Origin: Patescibacteria group bacterium | GTDB lineage: Bacteria; Patescibacteriota; Patescibacteriia; Patescibacteriales; VMTK01 | NCBI GenBank assembly: GCA_018896595.1 | Contig: JAHIME010000001.1 | Location: forward strand, 1 to 33,239 | Direction of reading: 5' to 3' | Length of the DNA stretch: 33,239 nucleotides | Notes under the pieces: generated by a model | Databases searched by the model: none | The model's input: only the letters and a program-made list of their open reading frames with translations | Told to the model about the DNA's origin: nothing | Shown: piece after piece, positions 6,824-13,808 of the stretch | Numbering within the stretch: position 1 is the stretch's first letter | How the letters are laid out: every line of letters starts with the position of its first letter | Translations under genes and position numbers: made by a program

Positions 6824-7711
6824 ATGTATCAAGTAATTCAAAAACGCAAAATTTGGTTAACTGTGTCAGGCCTCATGGTCGGCTTGTCTATCGCCGCCTT
6901 GGCGGTTTGGGGTCTTAATTTCGGCATTGATTTTACCGGCGGCAGTTTGATTGAAGTTAAATTTTTAAATGAAAGGCCGGCGGCAAGCGAAGCGCGGCAA
7001 GCTCTCGGCGATTTGGATTTGGGCAGTTTAATTGTCCAGCCGGCAGGCGATGACGGCATGATTTTTCGCTTTCAGGATACTGCCGAAGAAAAGCATCAGC
7101 AAGTTTTAACGGCGCTTAACCGGTTATCAACGATTGAAGAATTGCGCTATGATTCCGTCGGGCCGTCAATCGGCCAAGAGTTAAAAACCAAATCTTTGTA
7201 CGCGGCTGTTATTGTTATAATCGCCATAATTTTATACATCGCCTGGTCGTTCAGAAAAGTTTCCAAGCCGGTCGCGTCATGGAAATACGGCTTGGCGGCC
7301 AATATCGCTTTGTTCCATGATGTAATGATAGTTTTGGGCGTTTTTGCCGTTCTGGGCGAATTCGCCGGCGTTGAAGTCAACACTCCTTTCGTCGCCGCGA
7401 TTTTAACGGTTTTGGGCTATAGCGTTAATGACACAATCGTGGTTTTTGACCGTATTAGGGAGAACTTGCCCAAGAGCGGCGAGGATTTTGAAAACACCGT
7501 GAATATCAGCATTAATCAAACTTTTTCCCGTTCAATCAACACCGTGTTAACCACCTTGCTGGTATTGCTGTCAATTTTCTTTTTCGGCGGCTCAACCATC
7601 CGCGATTTCGCCCTGGCTTTGTCAATCGGCGTGTTTGTCGGCGCTTACTCGTCAATTTTTTTGGCAAGCCCGATTTTGGTTATTTGGGAAAAACTTAAGA
7701 ACAGGGTATAG
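6824..7711 (+). CDS. secF: Protein translocase subunit SecF
   Basis: SecF forms the membrane complex with SecD that drives the late, proton-powered stage of protein export. At 295 residues it is normal length. The first membrane helix (about 10-30) is followed by the hallmark NFGIDFTGGSLIEVKF, then a periplasmic domain ending at SVGPSIGQELKTKSLYA. Five further helices include FHDVMIVLGVFAVLG, TVLGYSVNDTIVVFDRIREN and INQTFSRSINTVLTTLLVLL. The gene lies 5 nt after secD and ends within a heptamer array, so its last codons come from repeat sequence. A terminator closes the operon. Confidence 0.97.
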   Translation: MYQVIQKRKIWLTVSGLMVGLSIAALAVWGLNFGIDFTGGSLIEVKFLNERPAASEARQALGDLDLGSLIVQPAGDDGMIFRFQDTAEEKHQQVLTALNRLSTIEELRYDSVGPSIGQELKTKSLYAAVIVIIAIILYIAWSFRKVSKPVASWKYGLAANIALFHDVMIVLGVFAVLGEFAGVEVNTPFVAAILTVLGYSVNDTIVVFDRIRENLPKSGEDFENTVNISINQTFSRSINTVLTTLLVLLSIFFFGGSTIRDFALALSIGVFVGAYSSIFLASPILVIWEKLKNRV

Positions 7712-7745
7712 GGGTTAGGGTATAGGGGTTAGGGAATAGAGTATA
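7704..7745 (+). repeat. Six degenerate heptamers at the end of secF
   Basis: Six 7-bp units (GGGTATA, GGGGTTA, GGGTATA, GGGGTTA, GGGAATA, GAGTATA) run from the last secF codons through its TAG stop (7709-7711) to the terminator. The regular 7-bp period continues into the first bases of the hairpin. Confidence 0.8.
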
Positions 7746-7746
7746 G

Positions 7747-7768
7747 GGCGCGTTATCGCGCCTTTTTT
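7747..7768 (+). terminator. Intrinsic terminator of secDF
   Basis: GGCGCG (7747-7752) and CGCGCC (7757-7762) form a 6-bp GC stem with a TTAT loop, followed directly by six T residues. This is a canonical Rho-independent terminator. Confidence 0.85.
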
Positions 7769-7772
7769 GTTT

Positions 7773-7801
7773 TTGACAAAGAGGGCGGTTTAAGGTAAGA
7801 T
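7773..7801 (+). promoter_or_regulatory. Putative promoter for proS-mreBCD-mrdA
   Basis: A perfect TTGACA (7773-7778) is followed after 17 bp by TAAGAT (7796-7801). It lies just past the secDF terminator and about 38 bp before the proS ATG, giving a leader of about 30 nt. Confidence 0.55.
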
Positions 7802-7838
7802 AATAAGGTAAAATTCCTAATTTGTAATTTATAAAAAT

Positions 7839-9119
7839 ATGCTTCAATCCAAACTTTTTACAAAAACCGTAAAAGAATTGCCAAAAGATGAAATCAGTTT
7901 TAACGCCCAAACCTTAATCAGAGCCGGCTTTATTGATAAAGTAACAGCAGGCGTTTATACTTTTTTGCCTCTCGGTCTTAAGGTCCATAATAAAATCTGC
8001 GATATAATCCGCGAGGAAATGAACGCGATCGGCGGACAGGAAATTTTAATGCCGGCTTTGACGCCAAAAAATGTTTGGCAGACGACTGATCGCTGGGACA
8101 GTTTTGACGCTTTGTTTAAATTAGCTGGCGTTGACAAGAAAGAGTACGCTTTGGGCGCGACACACGAAGAAATCATTACTCCATTGGTAAAAAAATATAT
8201 TTTTTCTTACAAAGAATTGCCGGTTTACATTTACCAGATTCAGACAAAGTTCAGGAATGAATTAAGGGCGAAGGCCGGCTTGATTCGCGGACGCGAATTT
8301 TCAATGAAAGATTTATATTCTTTCCATAAAGACGAAGAAGATTTGGATAAGTATTACGAAATCGCAAAAAAGGCGTATTTTAAAATATACGACCGCTGCG
8401 GCTTATCCGATAAAACTTATTTAACCTTTGCCACCGGAGGCGCTTTTTCAAAATATTCCCACGAATTTCAGACTCTTACCTCGGCGGGCGAAGATACGAT
8501 TTATATTTGCGATGACTGCAAGATCGCCATTAATGAAGAAATAATCAAAGAACAAGAAACATGCCCGAAGTGCGGCGGAAAAAAATTCAGAAAAGAAAAA
8601 GCGGTTGAAGTCGGCAATATTTTTAAATTGGGCGCGCGTTTTTCAAAACCATTCGGTTTGCAGTTTATAAATGAAGGCGGCAAAAAACAAGATGTAATTA
8701 TGGGATGTTACGGCATGGGGCCGAGCAGAGTTATGGCGACTATCGTTGAGGTTCATCATGACGGCAGAGGCATAATCTGGCCGGAAGAAATCGCGCCATT
8801 CGTCGCTTCGCTCCTCAAAATCAAAAATCAAAAATCCCCGGCCGCGCGCCGCGCAGCGGGGCAGGCAAAAATCAAAAATATTGATGAGATTTCTAACAAA
8901 ATTTATACTGATTTGCAGGCGCATGGCGTTGAAGTGTTGTATGATGACAGAGAAAATATAAGCGCCGGCGAGAAATTCGCCGACGCTGATTTAATCGGCT
9001 GCCCTTATAGAATTGTTGTTAGCGAAAAAACTTTGGCGAAAGACAGTGTTGAGGTAAAAAGAAGGGATAGCGAGAAGTGCGAGTTTGTTAAGTTAAAAGA
9101 AATAATTAATTATTTTTAA
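7839..9119 (+). CDS. proS: Prolyl-tRNA synthetase, short form lacking the editing domain
   Basis: A class II synthetase that charges tRNA-Pro. The N-terminal part begins MLQSKLFTKTVKELPKDEISFNAQTLIRAGFI, and the core shows GATHEE, FRNELRAKAGLIRGREFSMKDLYSFH (motif 2), YSHEFQ and a motif 3 region with GCYGMGPSRVMATIVE. At 426 residues it lacks the YbaK-like insertion domain that clears Ala-tRNA-Pro in about 570-residue bacterial ProS; a short Cys-X2-Cys pair (CDDC, then CPKCGG, near residues 224-248) takes part of that place. The anticodon-binding domain (APF, then HGVEVLYDDRENISAGEKFADADLIGCPYRIVVS) is interrupted at about residues 328-347 by repeat-encoded KIKNQKSPAARRAAGQAKIKN. mreB follows after 4 nt. 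Confidence 0.95.
   Translation: MLQSKLFTKTVKELPKDEISFNAQTLIRAGFIDKVTAGVYTFLPLGLKVHNKICDIIREEMNAIGGQEILMPALTPKNVWQTTDRWDSFDALFKLAGVDKKEYALGATHEEIITPLVKKYIFSYKELPVYIYQIQTKFRNELRAKAGLIRGREFSMKDLYSFHKDEEDLDKYYEIAKKAYFKIYDRCGLSDKTYLTFATGGAFSKYSHEFQTLTSAGEDTIYICDDCKIAINEEIIKEQETCPKCGGKKFRKEKAVEVGNIFKLGARFSKPFGLQFINEGGKKQDVIMGCYGMGPSRVMATIVEVHHDGRGIIWPEEIAPFVASLLKIKNQKSPAARRAAGQAKIKNIDEISNKIYTDLQAHGVEVLYDDRENISAGEKFADADLIGCPYRIVVSEKTLAKDSVEVKRRDSEKCEFVKLKEIINYF
8821..8878 (+). repeat. Heptamer array split by a GC-rich insert inside proS
   Basis: TCAAAAA units at 8821-8827 and 8828-8834 and another at 8872-8878 belong to one heptamer array. The array is interrupted by 30 GC-rich bases (8837-8866) whose ends CCCGG and CGGGG flank a GCGCGCC/GCGC core. 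The arrangement looks like a palindromic element inserted into an older tandem array. The reading frame is preserved. Confidence 0.75.
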
Positions 9120-9123
9120 TATT

Positions 9124-10167
9124 GTGTTTAACAAATTACTGGGAAAATTTAGCAAGGATTTAGGCATAGATTTGGGGACAACCAGCACTCTGGTTTTTAC
9201 TCCCGATAAAGGCATTGTTATTAACGAGCCGTCTGTTGTTGCCGTAAATATGCGGACTGACGAAATTTTGGCCGTAGGCGACGAGGCGAAAAAAATGGTG
9301 GGAAAAACCCCCGGCCACATTCAGGTGATTAAGCCTTTGGTTGACGGAGTAATTTCCGATTTTGAGGTGACGGAAAAGATGCTTAAATATTTTATTGACA
9401 AGATTCATAGCGAAAGTTTTACCCTGATTCCGCGCCCGCGGGTCGTAATCGGCATACCTTTGGATATCACCGAGGTGGAAAAAAAAGCCGTTAAGGACGC
9501 GGCCAAGTCGGCCGGAGCCAGGCAGGTTTTTTTAATTGAAGAGTCAATGGCCGCCGCGATCGGCGCGCGCCTGCCCGTGGCGGAAGCGACCGCGACCATG
9601 ATTGTTGACATTGGCGGAGGCACGACGGAAATCGCCGTTATTTCATTGGGCGGCGTGGTAACTTGGAAAACTTTAAGGATGGCCGGCAACACTCTTGACA
9701 ACAGCATTATCCAATATGTCCGCGAAGAATTCAATATTTTAATCGGCGAACAAGTGGCGGAAAATATAAAAATTAAAATTGGTTCCGCGTCCGGCGCGAA
9801 AGAGCCGATGGAAATGCCTTTAAGAGGCCGCGATTTAATCAATGGCTTGCCAAAAGAAGTAATAATCAGCGACAGCCAGGTCAGGGAAGCGATGTCCAAG
9901 ATTATAGGCCAAATTATTGAAAATATTAAAATTACCCTGGAAATAACTCCGCCTGAGCTGGTGGCCGATATTTACGAGCATGGGATAATTTTAACCGGCG
10001 GCGGAGCGCTGTTAAGAGGACTGGATAAAGAAATCGCCCGCGCCACGAAGATTCCGGTCCGGGTGGCTGACGATCCGTTAACCTGCGTGGTCAGAGGAAC
10101 CGGAATACTGCTCGCGGATATGGAGCTGTTAAACAAAGTCATATCTCCGAGTAGTGAAGAGCTATAA
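9124..10167 (+). CDS. mreB: Rod-shape determining actin homologue MreB
   Basis: MreB filaments under the membrane guide lateral wall synthesis. The 347-residue protein starts at GTG 9124, 4 nt after proS, giving MFNKLLGKFSKDLGIDLGTTSTLVFT with the first phosphate loop of the actin/Hsp70 fold. Other marks are VIGIPLDITEVEKKAVKDAAKSAGA, IEESMAAAIGA, the second phosphate loop MIVDIGGGTTEIAVISLGG, and the adenosine motif GIILTGGGALLRGL. The short amphipathic start FNKLLGKF may bind the membrane. It leads an mreB-mreC-mreD-mrdA order typical of the elongation complex. Confidence 0.97.
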   Translation: MFNKLLGKFSKDLGIDLGTTSTLVFTPDKGIVINEPSVVAVNMRTDEILAVGDEAKKMVGKTPGHIQVIKPLVDGVISDFEVTEKMLKYFIDKIHSESFTLIPRPRVVIGIPLDITEVEKKAVKDAAKSAGARQVFLIEESMAAAIGARLPVAEATATMIVDIGGGTTEIAVISLGGVVTWKTLRMAGNTLDNSIIQYVREEFNILIGEQVAENIKIKIGSASGAKEPMEMPLRGRDLINGLPKEVIISDSQVREAMSKIIGQIIENIKITLEITPPELVADIYEHGIILTGGGALLRGLDKEIARATKIPVRVADDPLTCVVRGTGILLADMELLNKVISPSSEEL

Positions 10168-10184
10168 ATATTGAAGAATTATTT

Positions 10185-10216
10185 AGTTAACGAGTTAACG
10201 AATTAACGAGTTAATT
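10185..10216 (+). repeat. Octamer tandem repeat between mreB and mreC
   Basis: Four 8-bp units (AGTTAACG, AGTTAACG, AATTAACG, AGTTAATT) fill most of the 71-bp gap. Most other arrays in the window have a period of seven; this one has a period of eight. Confidence 0.6.
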
Positions 10217-10238
10217 TAATAATTTATTGAATATTAGT

Positions 10239-11048
10239 ATGCCTAAGTTTAATACAAAAAAATATATATTATTTACGGCAGTTATCGGGCTGCTTATTTT
10301 TTTGCATATAATTAGAATATTATCGCCTGTTGAGTCATTCATAACCGGCGCTTTACGGCCATTGCTTGGCGGCCTTTATTCAGCCAGCTCTTCTTTGCGC
10401 TCCGCCTATAACGATCAGACGCGTAAAAAAGATTTCTCCGCTGAATTGGAAAGCATGGGGAATGAGGTAAATCTGCTAACGGCGGAAAACGCAAGGTTAA
10501 AAATATTGGAAGAAGAAAATCAAGTTCTGCGCGAACATTTAAATTTTTTGGGGAAAGACAGGTCAAAGCATATTATGGGAAATATTATTTCCCGCGGCGG
10601 GACCGGCAATAATTTATCGCAAGGCCAGGCGATTGTAATTGATAAAGGGGCAAAAGACGGAATATCGCCCGGCTTGGCCGTTGTCAACGGCCAAGGAATA
10701 ATGATCGGCAAAATTATCGCCGTTCAAGATTATTTATCAGAAGTTTATTTAACGGTTAATCCGGCTTGCCGGCTGGCGGCGGTAATACAAAATCAAGATA
10801 AAACAAGCGGCATAACACAGGGCGAATTGGGTTTAGCCATAAAGATGGAATTTATACCGCAAACCAAAGAAATTAAAGCCGGAGATATTGTTGTCACTTC
10901 GGGCCTGGAGCAAAATATTCCTCGCGGTCTGGTAATAGGCAAGGTTGCGCAGGTTAACAAAGAAAGCAACGAGTTATGGCAAAACGCGGTAATTGAACCG
11001 TTAATTGATTTGGATGAGCTGATTATCGTATCTGTTTTAGTGCCGTAA
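10239..11048 (+). CDS. mreC: Rod-shape determining protein MreC
   Basis: MreC is the extracytoplasmic scaffold of the elongation complex and contacts MreD and PBP2. A membrane helix near the N-terminus (YILFTAVIGLLIFLHIIRIL) is followed by a coiled coil (about 70-105, MGNEVNLLTAENARLKILEEENQVLREHLNFL). The beta-barrel domains follow, with family signatures GQAIVIDKGAKDGISPGLAVVNGQGIMIGKI, CRLAAVIQ, GDIVVTSGLEQNIPRGLVIGKV and a final strand. I chose the ATG at 10239; a TTG at 10227 would add four residues and neither has a clear ribosome binding site. mreD begins 4 nt downstream. Confidence 0.92.
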   Translation: MPKFNTKKYILFTAVIGLLIFLHIIRILSPVESFITGALRPLLGGLYSASSSLRSAYNDQTRKKDFSAELESMGNEVNLLTAENARLKILEEENQVLREHLNFLGKDRSKHIMGNIISRGGTGNNLSQGQAIVIDKGAKDGISPGLAVVNGQGIMIGKIIAVQDYLSEVYLTVNPACRLAAVIQNQDKTSGITQGELGLAIKMEFIPQTKEIKAGDIVVTSGLEQNIPRGLVIGKVAQVNKESNELWQNAVIEPLIDLDELIIVSVLVP

Positions 11049-11052
11049 AAAT

Positions 11053-11553
11053 ATGTATTCAAAAATTATCCTAAACACAATATTAGTATTATTATTAGCA
11101 ATGGCACAGCTATCCTTCATCAGCGGTTTGCCTGCTCATTTGAATAATTTAAATTTAATTTTAATAATTTTAATTTTTATTTTAAGTTTGGTTAATTTAA
11201 ATACAGCTATGTGGTGGGCGGTCGGCGCGGGTTTTTTATTGGATATTTTTTCTTTTATGCCATTCGGCGCTTATTCGGTCTGCTTATTTTTAACCATTGC
11301 GATCGCTAATTTTTTGTTAGTTAATTTTTTTACCGATCGTTCGCTTTATTCATTTTTAGCTTTAACCGGACTGGCAACCGTAATTTATGAATTTTTTCTA
11401 ACCTTTTGGGGTTGGCCGGCTTCATTAAGCTCCGGTTTTTGGATAGAAAAAATCAGCCAGTTGGGCTTTAATTTGTTGGCTGTTTTGTTAATATTTTATT
11501 TGGTTCATTATATCAGCAACAGATTAAAGCCGGTTTTTTTAGTGCGCCGCTAA
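11053..11553 (+). CDS. mreD: Rod-shape determining protein MreD
   Basis: A 166-residue, very hydrophobic protein with about five membrane helices (starting MYSKIILNTILVLLLAMAQLSFI and ending LLAVLLIFYLVHYISNRL). The segment AGFLLDIFSFMPFGAYSVCLFLTIAIANFLL matches the MreD pattern of a conserved D before a P-F-G-A turn. Sequence conservation in the family is low, so position between mreC and the PBP2 gene adds to the assignment. The next ATG lies 2 nt after the stop, so translation is probably coupled. Confidence 0.88.
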   Translation: MYSKIILNTILVLLLAMAQLSFISGLPAHLNNLNLILIILIFILSLVNLNTAMWWAVGAGFLLDIFSFMPFGAYSVCLFLTIAIANFLLVNFFTDRSLYSFLALTGLATVIYEFFLTFWGWPASLSSGFWIEKISQLGFNLLAVLLIFYLVHYISNRLKPVFLVRR

Positions 11554-11555
11554 TT

Positions 11556-13598
11556 ATGTCAATAATCAAATATTTAAAATACAATAAAAGCAACAACGCG
11601 GAAAACAATTCCGACCCTTTTGTGATACAAGAAGGCAAGATGAAGCTTGGGAAAATGAAGACAAGCCATCGCCTTGATTGGACCGAAGAAGCGCTTGCTT
11701 TAAGAGGGGGAGAAAAAGAAACAGTCGGCAAAAATTTTAATTTTTCCAATTTATCAAAAATCAGCGCGATATTGGCGTTTTTTTTATTGATAATTTTTGC
11801 TCGCGCCGCTTGGCTGCAAATCGTAAAAGGCGAATATTATTACGGCTTGGCTGAAGGCAACCGCATCCGCATTGAGCGCGTGGAAGCCAAGCGAGGAGTA
11901 ATTTATGACAGCGAATCCAGGCCGTTAGTAAGGAATGTAGCTAATTTTTTGCTGTATTTCATGCCCATAGATTTGCCGGATAATGAAAATGAAAGAGATG
12001 GAATTATCAAGCGGATAAGCGAAATTTTGGGCGATATAAGCGCCGATGAGATTAAGCGGATTTTAGCAAAAGTTAAACAGGGCTCTTTGGAGTCGTATCA
12101 GCCATTGTTTATTGCCGATAATATTGAGTATGAAAAAGCAATGCTGCTTTATCTGGAATCCGTTAATATGCCAGGCGTTATTTTATCCAATAAAACAAGA
12201 AGAGAGTATAATTTACCCCCCACCTTTGAGAAGGTGGCAGGGGGTAAATGCGAAGATCCCGAAAATTCGGAGCAATGCGTTTCCACGTTATCGCACATTT
12301 TGGGCTATACCGGCAAGATTGGCGAATCCGAATTGGCTGAATTCGGCAGCGAGTATTCACCCATTGATTACATCGGCAAAACGGGAATTGAATATTTTTG
12401 GGAAAACGAATTAAAGGGCCATGACGGCAGGAAACAGATTGAAGTGGACGCTTTAGGCAAGGAAAAAAAGATTATTAACCAAGAGCCCACTGAAGACGGC
12501 CACAATTTGATTTTATCCATTAACGCTGAATTGCAGAGAAAATTAGAAGAAACTTTAAGCGGCGCTTTGCAAAAGTTAAAGCTTAAAAAAGGAGCCGCTA
12601 TAATCATGAATCCGAATAACGGCGAGATTTTAGCGATGATTAGCTTGCCCGCGTACGATAATAATATTTTCGCGCGAGGCGCGACCAATGAAGAGTATCA
12701 AGAGCTTGCCGGCAATCCCGACAATCCTTTATTCAATCGCTGCGTCAGCGGAGAATATCCTTCCGGCTCTACTATTAAGCCGGTTATCGCCGCCGCGGCC
12801 TTGGAAGAAGGAATTATTAATGAGCATACCAGTTTTAACAGCGTGGGCGGCATTAGAATCGGGGAATGGTTTTTCCCCGACTGGCGCGCCGGCGGACACG
12901 GCGTAACAGATGTAAGGCGCGCGCTTGCCGAATCAATTAACACTTTTTTTTATTATATAGGCGGCGGCTACCAGGATTTTAAGGGCTTGGGCATGGAAAA
13001 AATTGTCCAATACGGCAAATTATTCGGACTAAGCTCGCAATCAGGGATTGATTTGCCGGGAGAAGCGGACGGCTTTTTGCCTTCCAAGGAATGGAAAGAG
13101 GAAGCCAGAGGCGAGCGCTGGTATATAGGCGATACATACCATTTGGCAATCGGCCAAGGCGATTTATTAGTTACGCCTCTGCAGGTCGCCAGCTACACCG
13201 GCGCGTTTGCCAACGGCGGCAAGCTGTATCGGCCGCATTTAGTCAAGCAAATTTTAACAGACGAGGATAAATTGATTCGCAACATAGAGCCGGAAGTTAT
13301 ACGCGGCGATTTTATCAAGGATTATAATATTGAGATAGTGCGCCAGGGCATGCGCCAAACAGTAACTTCCGGCAGCGCCGGAAGCCTGCAGTCCGTTCCC
13401 GTCGCCGTGGCCGGCAAAACCGGCACGGCGCAATGGTCAAGCAAAAAACAGCCGCACGCTTGGTTCACCGGCTTCGCGCCATACGATAATCCCGAATTGG
13501 TCATCACCGTTTTAATTGAAGAGGGCGGCGAAGGCAGTTCCACGGCTGTGCCGATTGCGAATGAAATATTAACTTGGTATTTTAATAATAAAAAATAA
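11556..13598 (+). CDS. mrdA: Penicillin-binding protein 2 (elongation transpeptidase)
   Basis: A monofunctional class B PBP that cross-links peptidoglycan during elongation. A cytoplasmic tail of about 65 residues is unusually long. It is followed by a membrane helix (about 66-88, ISAILAFFLLIIFARAAWLQIV), the pedestal domain (EGNRIRIERVEAKRGVIYDSESRPLVRNVAN) and the transpeptidase domain. Catalytic motifs are STIK (Ser405-Lys408), SIN (460-462) and KTG (621-623). HILGYTGKIGE and YIGKTGIEYFWENELKG are family hallmarks. Residues about 219-231 (NLPPTFEKVAGGK) come from a 37-bp palindrome inserted after RREY. The nearby CEDPENSEQC pair may be a disulfide. It closes the mreBCD operon; no rodA is visible here. 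Confidence 0.95.
   Translation: MSIIKYLKYNKSNNAENNSDPFVIQEGKMKLGKMKTSHRLDWTEEALALRGGEKETVGKNFNFSNLSKISAILAFFLLIIFARAAWLQIVKGEYYYGLAEGNRIRIERVEAKRGVIYDSESRPLVRNVANFLLYFMPIDLPDNENERDGIIKRISEILGDISADEIKRILAKVKQGSLESYQPLFIADNIEYEKAMLLYLESVNMPGVILSNKTRREYNLPPTFEKVAGGKCEDPENSEQCVSTLSHILGYTGKIGESELAEFGSEYSPIDYIGKTGIEYFWENELKGHDGRKQIEVDALGKEKKIINQEPTEDGHNLILSINAELQRKLEETLSGALQKLKLKKGAAIIMNPNNGEILAMISLPAYDNNIFARGATNEEYQELAGNPDNPLFNRCVSGEYPSGSTIKPVIAAAALEEGIINEHTSFNSVGGIRIGEWFFPDWRAGGHGVTDVRRALAESINTFFYYIGGGYQDFKGLGMEKIVQYGKLFGLSSQSGIDLPGEADGFLPSKEWKEEARGERWYIGDTYHLAIGQGDLLVTPLQVASYTGAFANGGKLYRPHLVKQILTDEDKLIRNIEPEVIRGDFIKDYNIEIVRQGMRQTVTSGSAGSLQSVPVAVAGKTGTAQWSSKKQPHAWFTGFAPYDNPELVITVLIEEGGEGSSTAVPIANEILTWYFNNKK
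12212..12248 (+). repeat. In-frame 37-bp palindrome in mrdA
   Basis: TTTACCCCC (12212-12220) pairs with GGGGGTAAA (12240-12248), and the interior CACCTT-TGAG-AAGGTG forms a second stem. It codes for NLPPTFEKVAGGK in the pedestal domain, between RREY and the HILGYTG block, where PBP2 proteins normally have only a short link. Confidence 0.8.
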
Positions 13599-13601
13599 AT
13601 A

Positions 13602-13666
13602 TTAGCACTCTCTTGACCCCGCTACATTCGCTATCGCTCATTAACGGGGCAGGCAAGAGTGCTTTT
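13602..13666 (+). repeat. Interrupted CIRCE copy 1 / terminator-like hairpin
   Basis: A perfect left CIRCE arm, TTAGCACTC (13602-13610), and a right arm, GAGTGCT (13657-13663), are separated by 46 bp instead of 9. The spacer carries CCCCG and CGGGG, which extend the stem together with TTG/CAA. TTTT follows. It begins 3 bp after the mrdA stop, so it may serve as the operon terminator. Confidence 0.75.
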
Positions 13667-13678
13667 AAATCATATAAT

Positions 13679-13755
13679 TTAGCACTCTCTTGACCCCGCT
13701 ACATTCTCCCGCCAAGGCGGGATCATTAACGGGGCAGGCAAGAGTGCTTTTTTTT
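13679..13755 (+). repeat. Interrupted CIRCE copy 2 with nested hairpin and T8 tract
   Basis: TTAGCACTC (13679-13687) and GAGTGCT (13742-13748) flank a 54-bp spacer nearly the same as in copy 1. Its central 8 bp are replaced by the palindrome TCCCGCCAAGGCGGGA (13707-13722). Eight T residues follow (13748-13755), making a good intrinsic terminator. CATATAATTT precedes both this copy and the functional CIRCE, showing tandem duplication. Confidence 0.8.
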
Positions 13756-13763
13756 CATATAAT

Positions 13764-13790
13764 TTGGCACTCTATTGACAAGAGTGCTAA
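13764..13790 (+). promoter_or_regulatory. CIRCE operator (HrcA binding site)
   Basis: TTGGCACTC (13764-13772), a 9-bp spacer and GAGTGCTAA (13782-13790) match the CIRCE consensus with one substitution. HrcA, encoded just downstream, binds such sites to repress chaperone operons. The spacer contains the promoter -35 box, so bound HrcA would block RNA polymerase. Confidence 0.95.
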
Positions 13791-13802
13791 ATATAGTATA
13801 AT
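13775..13802 (+). promoter_or_regulatory. hrcA promoter, probably producing a leaderless mRNA
   Basis: A perfect TTGACA (13775-13780) inside the CIRCE spacer and a perfect TATAAT (13797-13802) are 16 bp apart. The hrcA ATG at 13809 lies 6 nt past the -10 box, where transcription should begin, and no Shine-Dalgarno sequence is present. The transcript is therefore expected to start at or within a base or two of the start codon. Confidence 0.85.
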
Positions 13803-13808
13803 GATATT

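Noticed and set aside
9155..9200. MreB as a second DnaK-like gene
   Set aside because: Length, the mreCD neighbours and the lack of a substrate-binding domain identify it as MreB; the phosphate loop is shared by the superfamily.
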